The notes under the pieces were generated by a model that was not told where the DNA came from, ran no database searches, and was given only the letters and a program-made list of their open reading frames with translations. Source: Rufibacter immobilis (lineage in GTDB: Bacteria > Bacteroidota > Bacteroidia > Cytophagales > Hymenobacteraceae). Taken from it: a stretch of 64,000 nt of DNA. Shown piece after piece: positions 56,974-64,000 of the stretch (positions are counted from its first letter, which is position 1; each line of letters opens with the position of its first letter). Location of the stretch: assembly GCF_003721565.1 (NCBI RefSeq), contig NZ_RJJE01000007.1:86323-150322 (forward strand), written 5' to 3'. A program made the position numbers and the translations under genes.

Positions 56974-57234
56974 ATGCCCCTGAGCCCCAAACTGGAAGCC
57001 AAACTGAACAAGCTGTACGCCCCAGATAGTCGGATAGATGACGTATTTGCCGGCAATGACCTCACGTTTATCACAGACCAACAGGGGCACCCCATTACCT
57101 TGTTCATTGGCAAGCGCCGCCCAGATGGAGCCATCACCGGCGAACGCTACGTGCGGCGGCTCAAGTTGGGGCCAGACGGGGTAACCTTAATCTCCAGTCA
57201 CTGGGAAAACAAAGGCAAAGTAACCCGCTCCTAG
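56974..57234 (+). CDS. Small basic protein of unknown function
   Basis: This 86-residue basic protein has a beta-rich middle (DLTFITDQQGHPITLFIGKR) and RRLKLGPDGVTLISSHWENKG at its end. It is the last of three tightly spaced small genes. The stop codon's final base is the first base of a hairpin repeat. Function not recognised. Confidence 0.55.
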   Translation: MPLSPKLEAKLNKLYAPDSRIDDVFAGNDLTFITDQQGHPITLFIGKRRPDGAITGERYVRRLKLGPDGVTLISSHWENKGKVTRS

Positions 57235-57268
57235 TTTACGTCTGTTTTCGGAAAAACGGGCGCTAAAC
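57234..57268. repeat. Hairpin repeat abutting a stop codon
   Basis: GTTTACGTCTGTTTTCGG is followed by AAAAACGGGCGCTAAAC. The first G is the last base of the preceding TAG stop. Confidence 0.75.
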
Positions 57269-57437
57269 AGGAAATCCTTCCCACGTTCTTGGGGCGCACT
57301 TCTTAGTTCAGGTTTACCTGTATGTAGAACCGTGGCCAATACCTCCGCCGGGTTTAATCTTTTGTAGGGAATAGATCTGTCTCAATTCCCAACTCTTTCC
57401 AGATTCTATTGCGTATTTGCGGAAAACCGCCCACACT

Positions 57438-58115
57438 ATGAAAATACTGGTGATTGAAGACGAGCCCGAGATGCAGCAGAACATGGTGCAGTCACTGAAG
57501 CAGGAACAGTACCTGGTGGAGACGGCCGCCACCTTTGACGAGGCGCTGGAGAAAATCTCGTTGTACGGCTATGACTGCATTTTACTGGACATCACGCTGT
57601 CCGGCGGCAGTGGTCTGCAGCTTCTGGAAGAACTCAAGAACCAACAGAAAACCGAGGGCGTGATCATCGTGTCGGCTAAGGATTCACTGGACGACCGCAT
57701 CACCGGTCTGGAGCTGGGCGCCGACGATTACCTGCCCAAGCCCTTCCACATGGCTGAGCTACACGCCCGCGTAAAGTCTGTGCTGCGCCGCCGCAAGTTT
57801 GACGGCAGCAATCTGCACCAACTCCAAAACCTGCAAATTGATTTAGACAAGCACCTGGTTTGGGTAAACGGGCAGGAGCTGGTGCTCAACCGCAAAGAGT
57901 TTGACATTCTGCTGTACCTGGTCACTAACAAAGACCGGCTGGTGAGCAAAACCGCTTTAGCGGAACACGTGTGGGGCGATTATATTGACCAAGCCGATAA
58001 CTACGAGTTCATCTATTCCCAGATCAAGAACCTCCGCAAGAAACTCAAAGACCACGCCGCCCAAGTAGAGATACAGGCCATTTACGGCATTGGGTATAAA
58101 CTGGTCACGCCATGA
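57438..58115 (+). CDS. OmpR-family response regulator
   Basis: This 225-residue regulator has a receiver domain with acidic Glu7/Asp8 region (VIEDEPEMQ), phosphoacceptor Asp51 in CILLDITLSG, and LPKPFHMAEL with the conserved Lys. A winged-helix DNA-binding domain follows (ELVLNRKEFDILLYLV, VWGDYIDQADNYEF). ATG 57438 is chosen over a TTG at 57417. The histidine kinase gene overlaps its stop by four bases (ATGA), so it is the partner. Confidence 0.94.
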   Translation: MKILVIEDEPEMQQNMVQSLKQEQYLVETAATFDEALEKISLYGYDCILLDITLSGGSGLQLLEELKNQQKTEGVIIVSAKDSLDDRITGLELGADDYLPKPFHMAELHARVKSVLRRRKFDGSNLHQLQNLQIDLDKHLVWVNGQELVLNRKEFDILLYLVTNKDRLVSKTALAEHVWGDYIDQADNYEFIYSQIKNLRKKLKDHAAQVEIQAIYGIGYKLVTP

Positions 58116-59386
58116 AACTACTCAACCACGCCACTTCCTATCTGGCCGGAATCCTGCTGGTGGTCATCTCGGTGTGGGCGGCGCTTTTCTACGTGAACAT
58201 GCTGGATGAAATCTATGACAGCATGGACGATGGCCTGGAGAACCAGAAAATACTGGTGATGCAGAAAGCCGCGCGGGACAGTACCATCCTGCAGCAGACC
58301 GAGTTTGAGGAAGGCTATTACAAGTTCAGGGAAGTGCCCCTGGCGGTGGCCCGGCAGCAGAAAGACCTGTATCAGGACACCCTCATGTACATGCAGAACG
58401 AGAAGGACTTTGAGCCCGTGCGGCTGCTCACCACCGTTTTCCGGCACCAGGGTAAGTTCTACGAGCTGCGCCTCATCACCTCCATGGTGGAGGAAGACGA
58501 CCTCATAGAAGACCTTTTCTACTCCCTGCTAGGGTTGTACGTGGGTTTGATTGCCAGTATTCTGCTGCTCAACAATCTGTTGCTGAAAAGAATCTGGCGG
58601 CCGTTTTACCAGCTCCTGCAGCGGCTCCGGCAGTTCAGGCTGGAAGACCCCCAGCCCATTGCCGTAGAAGAAACCAACATTGACGAGTTCAGGCTCCTAA
58701 ACCAAACGGTAGAGAAGCTGCTGCAAAGCAACATCAGTACGTACAACAGCCAGAAAGCCTTCATTGAGAATGCCTCGCATGAGCTCCAGACCCCACTGGC
58801 CATCAGCCTGAACAAACTGGAGCTGCTCGCGGAGAGCAACAACCTCCAGGAAGCGCAACTGGAGCAGATTGGCACTGTGATGCAGAGCCTGGAGCGGCTC
58901 ACCCGTCTGAACAAGTCCTTGCTGCTCTTGTCCAAGATTGAGAACCGGCAGTTCGCCGCTGAGGAGCCGGTTAACTTTCAGACCCTTCTGGAGCATATTA
59001 TAAGCGATTTCTCAGACCAGTGCCACTTCCGGAACCTCACGGTCACGTTAGAGGGAGAAGAAGCTCCGCAGGTGACCATGAACCCAGACCTGGCCATGAT
59101 GCTGTCCCTCAACCTGTTCAAGAACGCCATGGTACACAACGTGAACGGAGGTTCCATCAAAGTCCTGCTGACGGCTACTTCCTTTACCATAGAAAATTTG
59201 GGCAAAGACACGCCGCTGCACCCTGAGAAGCTGTTCAACCGGTTTTACAAAGAAGACACCTCCGGCGCGTCTACCGGTTTAGGTCTGGCCATTGCCAAAG
59301 CCATCTGTGACCTCTACGGTTTCCAGATCAGCTATGACTACCAGCAGAAACATATCCTGCGGGTACAGTTCAGACCTTCCGTTTAG
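58112..59386 (+). CDS. Sensor histidine kinase
   Basis: This 424-residue kinase has two membrane segments (about residues 8-30 and 137-158), which enclose a periplasmic sensor of about 105 residues. The H box has His223 in NASHELQTPLA. The N, G1 and G2 regions of the ATPase follow (LFKNAMVHN, TSGASTGLGLAIAK). It overlaps the response regulator gene by four bases. Its TAG stop lies inside the hairpin repeat at 59377, so the repeat supplies the last codons. The signal is unknown. Confidence 0.94.
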   Translation: MKLLNHATSYLAGILLVVISVWAALFYVNMLDEIYDSMDDGLENQKILVMQKAARDSTILQQTEFEEGYYKFREVPLAVARQQKDLYQDTLMYMQNEKDFEPVRLLTTVFRHQGKFYELRLITSMVEEDDLIEDLFYSLLGLYVGLIASILLLNNLLLKRIWRPFYQLLQRLRQFRLEDPQPIAVEETNIDEFRLLNQTVEKLLQSNISTYNSQKAFIENASHELQTPLAISLNKLELLAESNNLQEAQLEQIGTVMQSLERLTRLNKSLLLLSKIENRQFAAEEPVNFQTLLEHIISDFSDQCHFRNLTVTLEGEEAPQVTMNPDLAMMLSLNLFKNAMVHNVNGGSIKVLLTATSFTIENLGKDTPLHPEKLFNRFYKEDTSGASTGLGLAIAKAICDLYGFQISYDYQQKHILRVQFRPSV

Positions 59387-59420
59387 GGGCTCTTTTTCCA
59401 AAAACAGCCCCTAAACGGAA
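59377..59420. repeat. Hairpin repeat that provides the kinase stop codon
   Basis: TTCCGTTTAGGGGCT pairs with AGCCCCTAAACGGAA. The TAG of the left arm at 59384-59386 is the in-frame stop of the histidine kinase. TTCC/GGAA are copy-specific outer pairs. Confidence 0.93.
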
Positions 59421-59615
59421 AATAAATGGTGGGCAATTAAGCCTTCCCGGCTTTTTGTGGCGTGAATAAGTAGCTGGGCATCAGGCTTATTTCAGCTTCT
59501 TTACGCTTAGAAATTTTTTCAAAAAAATCCTTCCTCTGCTGTTCATTCCCAAGTCTTTCCTGTTTTGTGCCCGAGCTTTGGGCTGAAATTAGAGTTTAAC
59601 TTAAAGAGATAGACG

Positions 59616-60056
59616 ATGAAAATGACATGGCTTTCTATGCTGGCGTTGAGTGGATTACTGATGAACTGCACCCAGCGCATCAACATGAGCAACTTGCCTT
59701 CTGTGGTACAAAACAGCTTGAAGAACCATTACCCTGCGGCCACCAACCCGGAGTGGGAAAAGAAAGGGGACCACTTTGAGGCTGAGTTCGACATTCAGGG
59801 CCAGGAACACACCGTCTTGATTGATGCCAGCGGCCAGGTGCTCATGCGCAAACAAGACGTAGCCACTGCTGAGCTACCCCAACCGGTTTCCGGGGCTCTC
59901 CAAAGAGATTATCAGGCGTATCTGGTAGATGACGTGGAGAAAGTGGAGAAAAACGGCCAAACGTATTACCAGGTAGAGTTGGAGAACAACAACCAGGACC
60001 TTAAGAAAGTATATGCCTTGGATGGTTCTGTGGCAGACGTGCCTTACTGGGATTAA
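59616..60056 (+). CDS. PepSY-like (DUF2874) lipoprotein
   Basis: This 146-residue lipoprotein (signal ending LLMNC, Cys18) holds a PepSY-like repeat pattern: VVQNSLKNHYPAATNPEWEK, HFEAEFDIQGQEHTVLIDASG, and YYQVELENNNQDLKKVYALDG. Such proteins are periplasmic and of unclear role in this phylum, and many lie beside two-component genes, as here. No catalytic residues are expected. Confidence 0.78.
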   Translation: MKMTWLSMLALSGLLMNCTQRINMSNLPSVVQNSLKNHYPAATNPEWEKKGDHFEAEFDIQGQEHTVLIDASGQVLMRKQDVATAELPQPVSGALQRDYQAYLVDDVEKVEKNGQTYYQVELENNNQDLKKVYALDGSVADVPYWD

Positions 60057-60074
60057 TGAGCGTCTCCACGGCCG

Positions 60075-60114
60075 CTGTTTTAGGCCAATTTTAGGAAAAA
60101 GAGCCCCTAAACAG
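60075..60114. repeat. Hairpin repeat
   Basis: CTGTTTTAGGCCAATTTTAGG is close to the left arm, and AAAAAGAGCCCCTAAACAG is the right arm. CTG/CAG close the stem. Confidence 0.75.
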
Positions 60115-60186
60115 TAAAATGAGAAGTAGAAGATCAACAGGGCTCCCGCCGGGGCCCGATATCTATAACCCCAAAAGAATAAACCT

Positions 60187-61077
60187 ATGAAACGCTTTCA
60201 GATAATTTTAGCGAGTCTGCTGCTGTCCTGCGCCGTGCTGGCCTGCGACAACGGCAATGCCCATGCCATGGCAGAGGGCAAACCTAAAAAAGCCAAAAAA
60301 AAGAAAAAAGCGCCAGAGGCTGCTTCTGCGGCGGTGCTTATTAACCAGAAATGGGAGGTGCCCGAGATACTGCGCGAAGTGTCTGGCATTGCGTATCTGG
60401 GCAACGGCCAGTTTGCCTGCGTGCAGGACGAAGCTGGCGTGATTTTCATCTACAACACCAAAACCCAGAAGATTGACCGTCAGGTTACCTTCGGGGCGGC
60501 CGGTGACTATGAGGGCATTGCGCTGGTAGGCACCACAGCCTACGTGGTACGCAGCGATGGGCATCTGTTTGAAGTAGCCGATTGGCAGTCACAGGCCCCT
60601 AAAATTCAGGAGCACACCACCTCTCTTACGGAGGCGCACAACGTGGAAGGTTTAACCTATGACCCTAAAAACGAGCGGCTGTTGCTGGCCATCAAAGGCG
60701 AGGAAGCCAACGGGGCAGACTACAAAGGCGTTTACGCGTTCAGTCTGGGAGCCAAGAAACTATCGGCGGAGCCGATTTTCAAGTTGAGCCTGCGCGATTC
60801 TTTGCTGGCCCCCAACCAGAAGAAAAGCCTGAGCAAAGCATGGCAGCCCTCAGAAATCGCCATCCATCCTAAAACCGGCGACATTTATTTGACCGAGGCT
60901 TCCAATCCGCAGTTGTTCATCCTCAACCAGGACGGCAGCATCAGAACCCGGCACAAACTGAGCGACACCGCCTTCTATAAACCGGAGGGCATTACATTCA
61001 GCCCGGAAGGGGAGTTGTTTATTTCCAATGAGGGCAAAAAAGAGCAGGGGAATATTCTATTGGTCAGTTTAAAGTAA
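60187..61077 (+). CDS. SdiA-regulated-family lipoprotein, beta-propeller
   Basis: This 296-residue lipoprotein (signal ending VLACDNG, Cys20) has a Lys-rich linker (residues 32-43). A six-bladed propeller-like domain follows, with ILREVSGIAYLGNGQFACVQDE, HNVEGLTYDPKNERLLLAIKG and PEGITFSPEGELFISNEG. This is the SdiA-regulated domain pattern. The activity is unknown; relatives often resemble phytase-like or sugar-binding propellers. It precedes the bestrophin gene. Confidence 0.78.
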   Translation: MKRFQIILASLLLSCAVLACDNGNAHAMAEGKPKKAKKKKKAPEAASAAVLINQKWEVPEILREVSGIAYLGNGQFACVQDEAGVIFIYNTKTQKIDRQVTFGAAGDYEGIALVGTTAYVVRSDGHLFEVADWQSQAPKIQEHTTSLTEAHNVEGLTYDPKNERLLLAIKGEEANGADYKGVYAFSLGAKKLSAEPIFKLSLRDSLLAPNQKKSLSKAWQPSEIAIHPKTGDIYLTEASNPQLFILNQDGSIRTRHKLSDTAFYKPEGITFSPEGELFISNEGKKEQGNILLVSLK

Positions 61078-61122
61078 ACAAGATAGCCCGTTAGTGGTTC
61101 TGTTGATTCTAAAGGTTTCTTT

Positions 61123-62082
61123 ATGCTCGTTCATCGGAATCTAAGTTGGAGTGCCATTGCCTACTATACCTGGAAAAGTATGCTCTATTACCTGCTGCTC
61201 TCTGTGGCGGTGTTTTTACTGCATGACTATTTTGAGGTTATAAAGCTGCATCTGCCGTTCAGTACGCTCACCGCCTTGAGCACGGCGCTGGCCATTTTCC
61301 TGGGCTTTAAGAACAGCAATGCCTATGAGCGTTGGTGGGAGGCGCGGCAGATCTGGGGCCAGTTGGTGAACAGCAGCCGATCCTGGGCCCGGCAGGTCAT
61401 TACCATGATCATTCCGGCCAATGCTCAGGAAGCCCAGGAGGTTAGGGCGTTGCAGAAACGTATGGTGTACCGGCACCTGGCATTCGTGCACGGGCTGCGG
61501 GTGTTCCTGCGTAGGCCCAAGGCGTACAATGAAACCCGCCAGGAGGAGATTTACGAAGAGACCAATGAATACACAGACACGGTCTCTTTTCTCTCCCCTA
61601 ACGAGTACAAGGTGTTTTGCCACAAGAACAACCCGCCCAACTACCTGCTCAACCTGCAGGGCGATGATCTGCGCCGCGCCTATGACCGGGGCTGGCTGTC
61701 AGATTACCGGTTTGTGCAGTTGGAGCAGACGCTGGTGGAGTTTAACAACATCCAGGGCCGCAGTGAGCGCATCAAGAACACGCCTTTTCCGCGGCAGTAC
61801 AGTTTCTTCTCACGGGTGTTTGTGTTCATCCATGCGTCTCTGCTGCCGTTTGTGTTTGTGGAGGAGCTAAGGTGGGCCAGTATTCCGGTGTCGGTGATTA
61901 TCTCGTTTGTGTTCCTGTGCCTGGACCTGGTAGGCGAACGCACCGAAGATCCTTTTGAGAACCGCTTGGAAGACGTACCGCTCACGGCTCTGTCATTGGG
62001 TATTGAGACTAACCTCAAAAAGCACCTGGGAGACCGCAATTTCCCGGCCCAAAAAGATTCCTCTAACGGGGTGGTGCTGTAA
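61123..62082 (+). CDS. Bestrophin-family ion channel
   Basis: This 319-residue membrane protein matches the bacterial bestrophin/UPF0187 family. It shows NLSWSAIAYYTWKSMLYYL, LAIFLGFKNSNAYERWWEAR, GQLVNSSRSWARQV and RTEDPFENRLEDVPLTAL with the conserved carboxy-terminal acidic region. Family members form pentameric cation or anion channels. It is followed by a repeat and a large hairpin. Confidence 0.9.
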   Translation: MLVHRNLSWSAIAYYTWKSMLYYLLLSVAVFLLHDYFEVIKLHLPFSTLTALSTALAIFLGFKNSNAYERWWEARQIWGQLVNSSRSWARQVITMIIPANAQEAQEVRALQKRMVYRHLAFVHGLRVFLRRPKAYNETRQEEIYEETNEYTDTVSFLSPNEYKVFCHKNNPPNYLLNLQGDDLRRAYDRGWLSDYRFVQLEQTLVEFNNIQGRSERIKNTPFPRQYSFFSRVFVFIHASLLPFVFVEELRWASIPVSVIISFVFLCLDLVGERTEDPFENRLEDVPLTALSLGIETNLKKHLGDRNFPAQKDSSNGVVL

Positions 62083-62094
62083 CGGATGAAATGC

Positions 62095-62129
62095 GTTTAG
62101 CGGCTCTTTTTCCTGAATCAGCCCCAAAC
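62095..62129. repeat. Hairpin repeat, left part of a three-arm composite
   Basis: GTTTAGCGGCTCTTTTTCC is followed by TGAATCAGCCCCAAAC. Its right arm is reused as the left arm of the larger hairpin at 62119-62180. Confidence 0.75.
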
Positions 62130-62180
62130 AGCGAAGGCTTCTCTGTGTTAGAACAGAGAAGCCTTCGCTGTTTGGGGCTG
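62119..62180. repeat. Perfect 28-bp inverted repeat
   Basis: A 28-base arm that begins CAGCCCCAAACAGCG is followed by a GTTAGA loop and its exact inverse ending CGCTGTTTGGGGCTG. T-rich sequence follows (TCTTTGTCTTTTC), so it could terminate the bestrophin transcript. Confidence 0.95.
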
Positions 62181-62275
62181 TCTTTGTCTTTTCTCTCCGC
62201 TTAAAGATTAAATAGTTGCTGGTTATGGGTTTTTACTGCCTTTCTTTGGAATAGCCGGTGAGTTTACTATCTTAG

Positions 62276-62296
62276 TTGATATTAAAATGATATCAA
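62276..62296. promoter_or_regulatory. Palindromic operator candidate before the SPFH gene
   Basis: TTGATAT (62276-62282) and ATATCAA (62290-62296) are inverted copies separated by seven bases, 15 bases before the ATG at 62312. The position suits a repressor site. Confidence 0.5.
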
Positions 62297-62311
62297 AATA
62301 AATTATAAGCT

Positions 62312-63163
62312 ATGAAAACAGAGAAACCTTATCATCCGGCCTCGGGCTATACCTTCCTTATCCTGCTGCTGTTGCTGTTGGGAGCCGCCGGTGCTACAGT
62401 CTATTATCTGGGAACGGGCGCCATGGTGCCCTTCTGGTTGGTATTTATCTTGCTCTGCAAAGGCTTTAAGATTGTGAACCCCAATGAATCAAGGGTGCTC
62501 ACGTTGTTTGGCGAGTACAAAGGCACCATCAAGCAAAACGGGTTCTTATGGGTAAATCCATTCTTCGCGGCCAAAAGCATTTCCCTGCGCGCCCGCAACC
62601 TAGATACCAATCCCATCAAAGTGAACGACAAACTGGGCAACCCCATCATGATTGGCGTGGTGCTGGTGTGGCGCGTGGAAGAGACGTTTAGGGCCGCTTT
62701 TGAGGTAGACAACTATGAGACCTTCGTGAAAGTGCAAAGCGAATCTGCCATGCGGAAACTGGCGGGCGCCTACCCGTACGACAACTTTGAAGACGAAAGC
62801 GAAATCTCCCTGCGGGGCAGCAGCCAGGAAGTGAACGATGAGCTGGAGCGCGAACTCATGGAGCGGCTGGCTATTGCCGGTATCCATGTGCTGGAAGCCC
62901 GTATCAGTTACCTGGCCTATGCCCAGGAGATTGCCAGCGCCATGTTGCAGCGCCAGCAGGCTACTGCCATTGTGGCCGCCCGCGCCAAGATAGTGGAAGG
63001 GGCGGTAGGCATGGTAGAAATGGCTCTGGCCCAACTAAATGATAAACGCCTCGTTGACTTTGATGAAGAGCGCAAAGCCGCCATGGTTACCAACCTCATG
63101 GTGGTCCTCTGCTCAGACCGAAGCGTCCACCCCGTGGTAAATGCCGGAACCTTACACCACTAG
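62312..63163 (+). CDS. SPFH/band 7 membrane protein (stomatin-like)
   Basis: This 283-residue protein has two N-terminal hydrophobic segments (about residues 10-50). An SPFH domain follows ([44 protein letters not shown]), then a helical Ala/Glu-rich flotillin-like stretch ([20 protein letters not shown]). Such proteins organise membrane domains or regulate proteases. A ribbon-helix-helix gene starts 3 bases after its stop, so they are one unit. Confidence 0.9.
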   Translation: MKTEKPYHPASGYTFLILLLLLLGAAGATVYYLGTGAMVPFWLVFILLCKGFKIVNPNESRVLTLFGEYKGTIKQNGFLWVNPFFAAKSISLRARNLDTNPIKVNDKLGNPIMIGVVLVWRVEETFRAAFEVDNYETFVKVQSESAMRKLAGAYPYDNFEDESEISLRGSSQEVNDELERELMERLAIAGIHVLEARISYLAYAQEIASAMLQRQQATAIVAARAKIVEGAVGMVEMALAQLNDKRLVDFDEERKAAMVTNLMVVLCSDRSVHPVVNAGTLHH

Positions 63164-63166
63164 CCT

Positions 63167-63370
63167 ATGGCCGATAAAAAATCGTTTGCCCTGCGCATGA
63201 ACGCAGAGATGATGAAGGCAGTGGAGAAATGGGCAGCCGACGAGTTCAGAAGCACCAACGGCCAGATTGAGTGGATCATCCAGGAAGCTTTGAGAAAATC
63301 TGGGCGGTTGCCTGCCCCTGGACACGAGAACAATAAAGAAAAGCCCTCAGGTACTGCTGAGGGTGCCTAA
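63167..63370 (+). CDS. Arc-like ribbon-helix-helix protein
   Basis: This 67-residue protein opens with KKSFALRMNAEMMKAVEKWA, the beta strand and first helix of an RHH domain. DEFRSTNGQIEWIIQEAL gives the second helix. Such proteins bind DNA as dimers. It is coexpressed with the SPFH gene, and partners of this kind recur beside SPFH genes. It could repress its own promoter at the palindrome 62276-62296 (inference). Confidence 0.78.
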   Translation: MADKKSFALRMNAEMMKAVEKWAADEFRSTNGQIEWIIQEALRKSGRLPAPGHENNKEKPSGTAEGA

Positions 63371-63394
63371 TCAATTGAGGTATAGTGAATTATT

Positions 63395-63448
63395 GGCGCT
63401 AGTGGCTAGGAACCATCATTTCCCGGCCACTGGCGCCCTTTTTTTTAG
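63395..63448 (+). terminator. Terminator of the SPFH-RHH unit
   Basis: GGCGCTAGTGGC pairs with GCCACTGGCGCC (one mismatched pair), followed by a run of eight Ts. Confidence 0.9.
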
Positions 63449-63630
63449 CTCCATTGCTGTAGAAAATCTCTTATTCCATAGCATTGGGTATGACTGCTGT
63501 TCTATATATTTACCGGTTACTATTTTGTCAGGTTTGCCAATTTTACCTCAGAGAGGCTGAATTGGTAGAAATACGACTGTAAATTGAGAATTATTCTGAT
63601 TGTACTTGAATAAAATATAGATAACTTAAG

Positions 63631-63647
63631 CCAAAGTTAATCTTTGG
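63631..63647 (+). promoter_or_regulatory. Palindrome in the inositol-phosphate synthase promoter region
   Basis: CCAAAG-TTAAT-CTTTGG is an exact 6-bp inverted repeat. AATCTTTG within it differs from the TAnnTTTG -7 box by one base. It lies 44 bases before the ATG. It may be promoter, operator or both. Confidence 0.35.
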
Positions 63648-63690
63648 TTATCAGTAATAACCACTCATCACACTACATCAAATTAAAATC

Positions 63691-64000
63691 ATGGAGTATC
63701 AAGTAGAAGAGGCGAGCGGTAAGCTGGGGATCCTGCTGCCGGGCCTTGGGGCGGTGGCGACGACGCTGATCGCGGGGGTTGAGTCGATCAAGAAGGGCTT
63801 CTCGCAGCCGGTGGGCTCGCTCACGCAGATGGGCCGGATCCGGCTGGGCAAGCGCACCGACGGCCGGTTCCCGCTCATCAGGGAGTTCGTTCCCCTGGCT
63901 AGTCTGGAGGATATCGTGTTCGGGGGCTGGGACGTGTACTCGGACAACGTGTTCGAGGCGGCCTCGAAGGCCAGGGTGCTGGAGCCCATGCTGCTGCACG
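63691..64000 (+). CDS. ino1: Myo-inositol-1-phosphate synthase (5' end only)
   Basis: From ATG 63691 the frame stays open to the window end (103 codons). LGILLPGLGAVATTLIAGVE is the NAD-binding loop. The following GSLTQMGRIRLGKRTDGRFP and IVFGGWDVYSDNVFEAA are hallmarks of this enzyme, which converts glucose-6-phosphate to inositol-3-phosphate, the first step to inositol lipids. Codon use is extremely GC-rich (72% GC in line 63721-63780) compared with the upstream genes and the AT-rich leader. The downstream part lies outside the window. Confidence 0.9.
   Translation, partial: MEYQVEEASGKLGILLPGLGAVATTLIAGVESIKKGFSQPVGSLTQMGRIRLGKRTDGRFPLIREFVPLASLEDIVFGGWDVYSDNVFEAASKARVLEPMLLH

Noticed and set aside
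63363..63560. 65-codon open frame after the RHH gene
   Set aside because: It runs straight through the strong terminator at 63395-63448.
1..64000. tRNA, rRNA, CRISPR arrays, insertion sequences
   Set aside because: None could be recognised by eye on either strand; a dedicated RNA search would be needed to exclude small RNAs.

Overview
The window reads as chromosomal DNA from a Bacteroidota bacterium, most likely order Cytophagales and perhaps family Hymenobacteraceae (the family is inference). The evidence is the TAnnTTTG -7 promoter boxes upstream of several genes, a K+-type membrane pyrophosphatase, gene families typical of the phylum (Spy/CpxP-like, PepSY-like, TPR/transglutaminase and SdiA-regulated lipoproteins), and TTG/GTG starts beside ATG. 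No rRNA, tRNA, CRISPR array, transposase or phage gene was seen.

Positions 1 to about 32.1 kb are a surface-polysaccharide locus. It opens with the 3' end of a dTDP-sugar 3,4-ketoisomerase, a GNAT acetyltransferase and a polyprenyl-phosphate-type GT2. A PhyH-like dioxygenase and a large membrane protein follow. umuDC and a reverse-strand manC interrupt the locus. It continues with asnB, ugd and uxs (UDP-glucuronate to UDP-xylose). A markedly AT-rich cassette (about 13.5-22.6 kb) carries a DegT aminotransferase, a Wzx flippase, a WbqC-like protein, an ATP-grasp/HAD fusion, a pyruvyl transferase and three glycosyltransferases. After it come a UDP-glucuronate 4-epimerase, another GT4, a transglutaminase-like protein, a Wzy-like polymerase candidate, the CotH/DUF4956/VTC trio and a last glycosyltransferase. 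Together these genes would make nucleotide sugars, assemble and decorate a repeat unit, flip it and polymerise it.

Positions 32.1-63.4 kb are GC-richer housekeeping and accessory chromosome: a TPR protein, M42 peptidase, hppA, hpt, adk, obgE, an SMR transporter, grpE-dnaJ behind a sigma-54-like promoter, an ABC-2 exporter, ChaN-like protein, HesB/IscA-type protein, methyltransferase, dinB, small envelope proteins, tex, a two-component system, lipoproteins, a bestrophin, and an SPFH/ribbon-helix-helix pair. The window ends in the first 103 codons of a very GC-rich myo-inositol-1-phosphate synthase gene.

The most unusual signal is non-coding. At least 18 copies of a short hairpin element (core arms GTTTAGGGGCT / AGCCCCTAAAC around a T5-CC-A5 centre) lie almost only between genes, 16 of them after 33.4 kb. 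In several copies the stem extends into flanking bases that differ from copy to copy yet stay complementary. Two copies carry a third arm, next to a second hairpin, and one copy supplies the stop codon of the histidine kinase gene.
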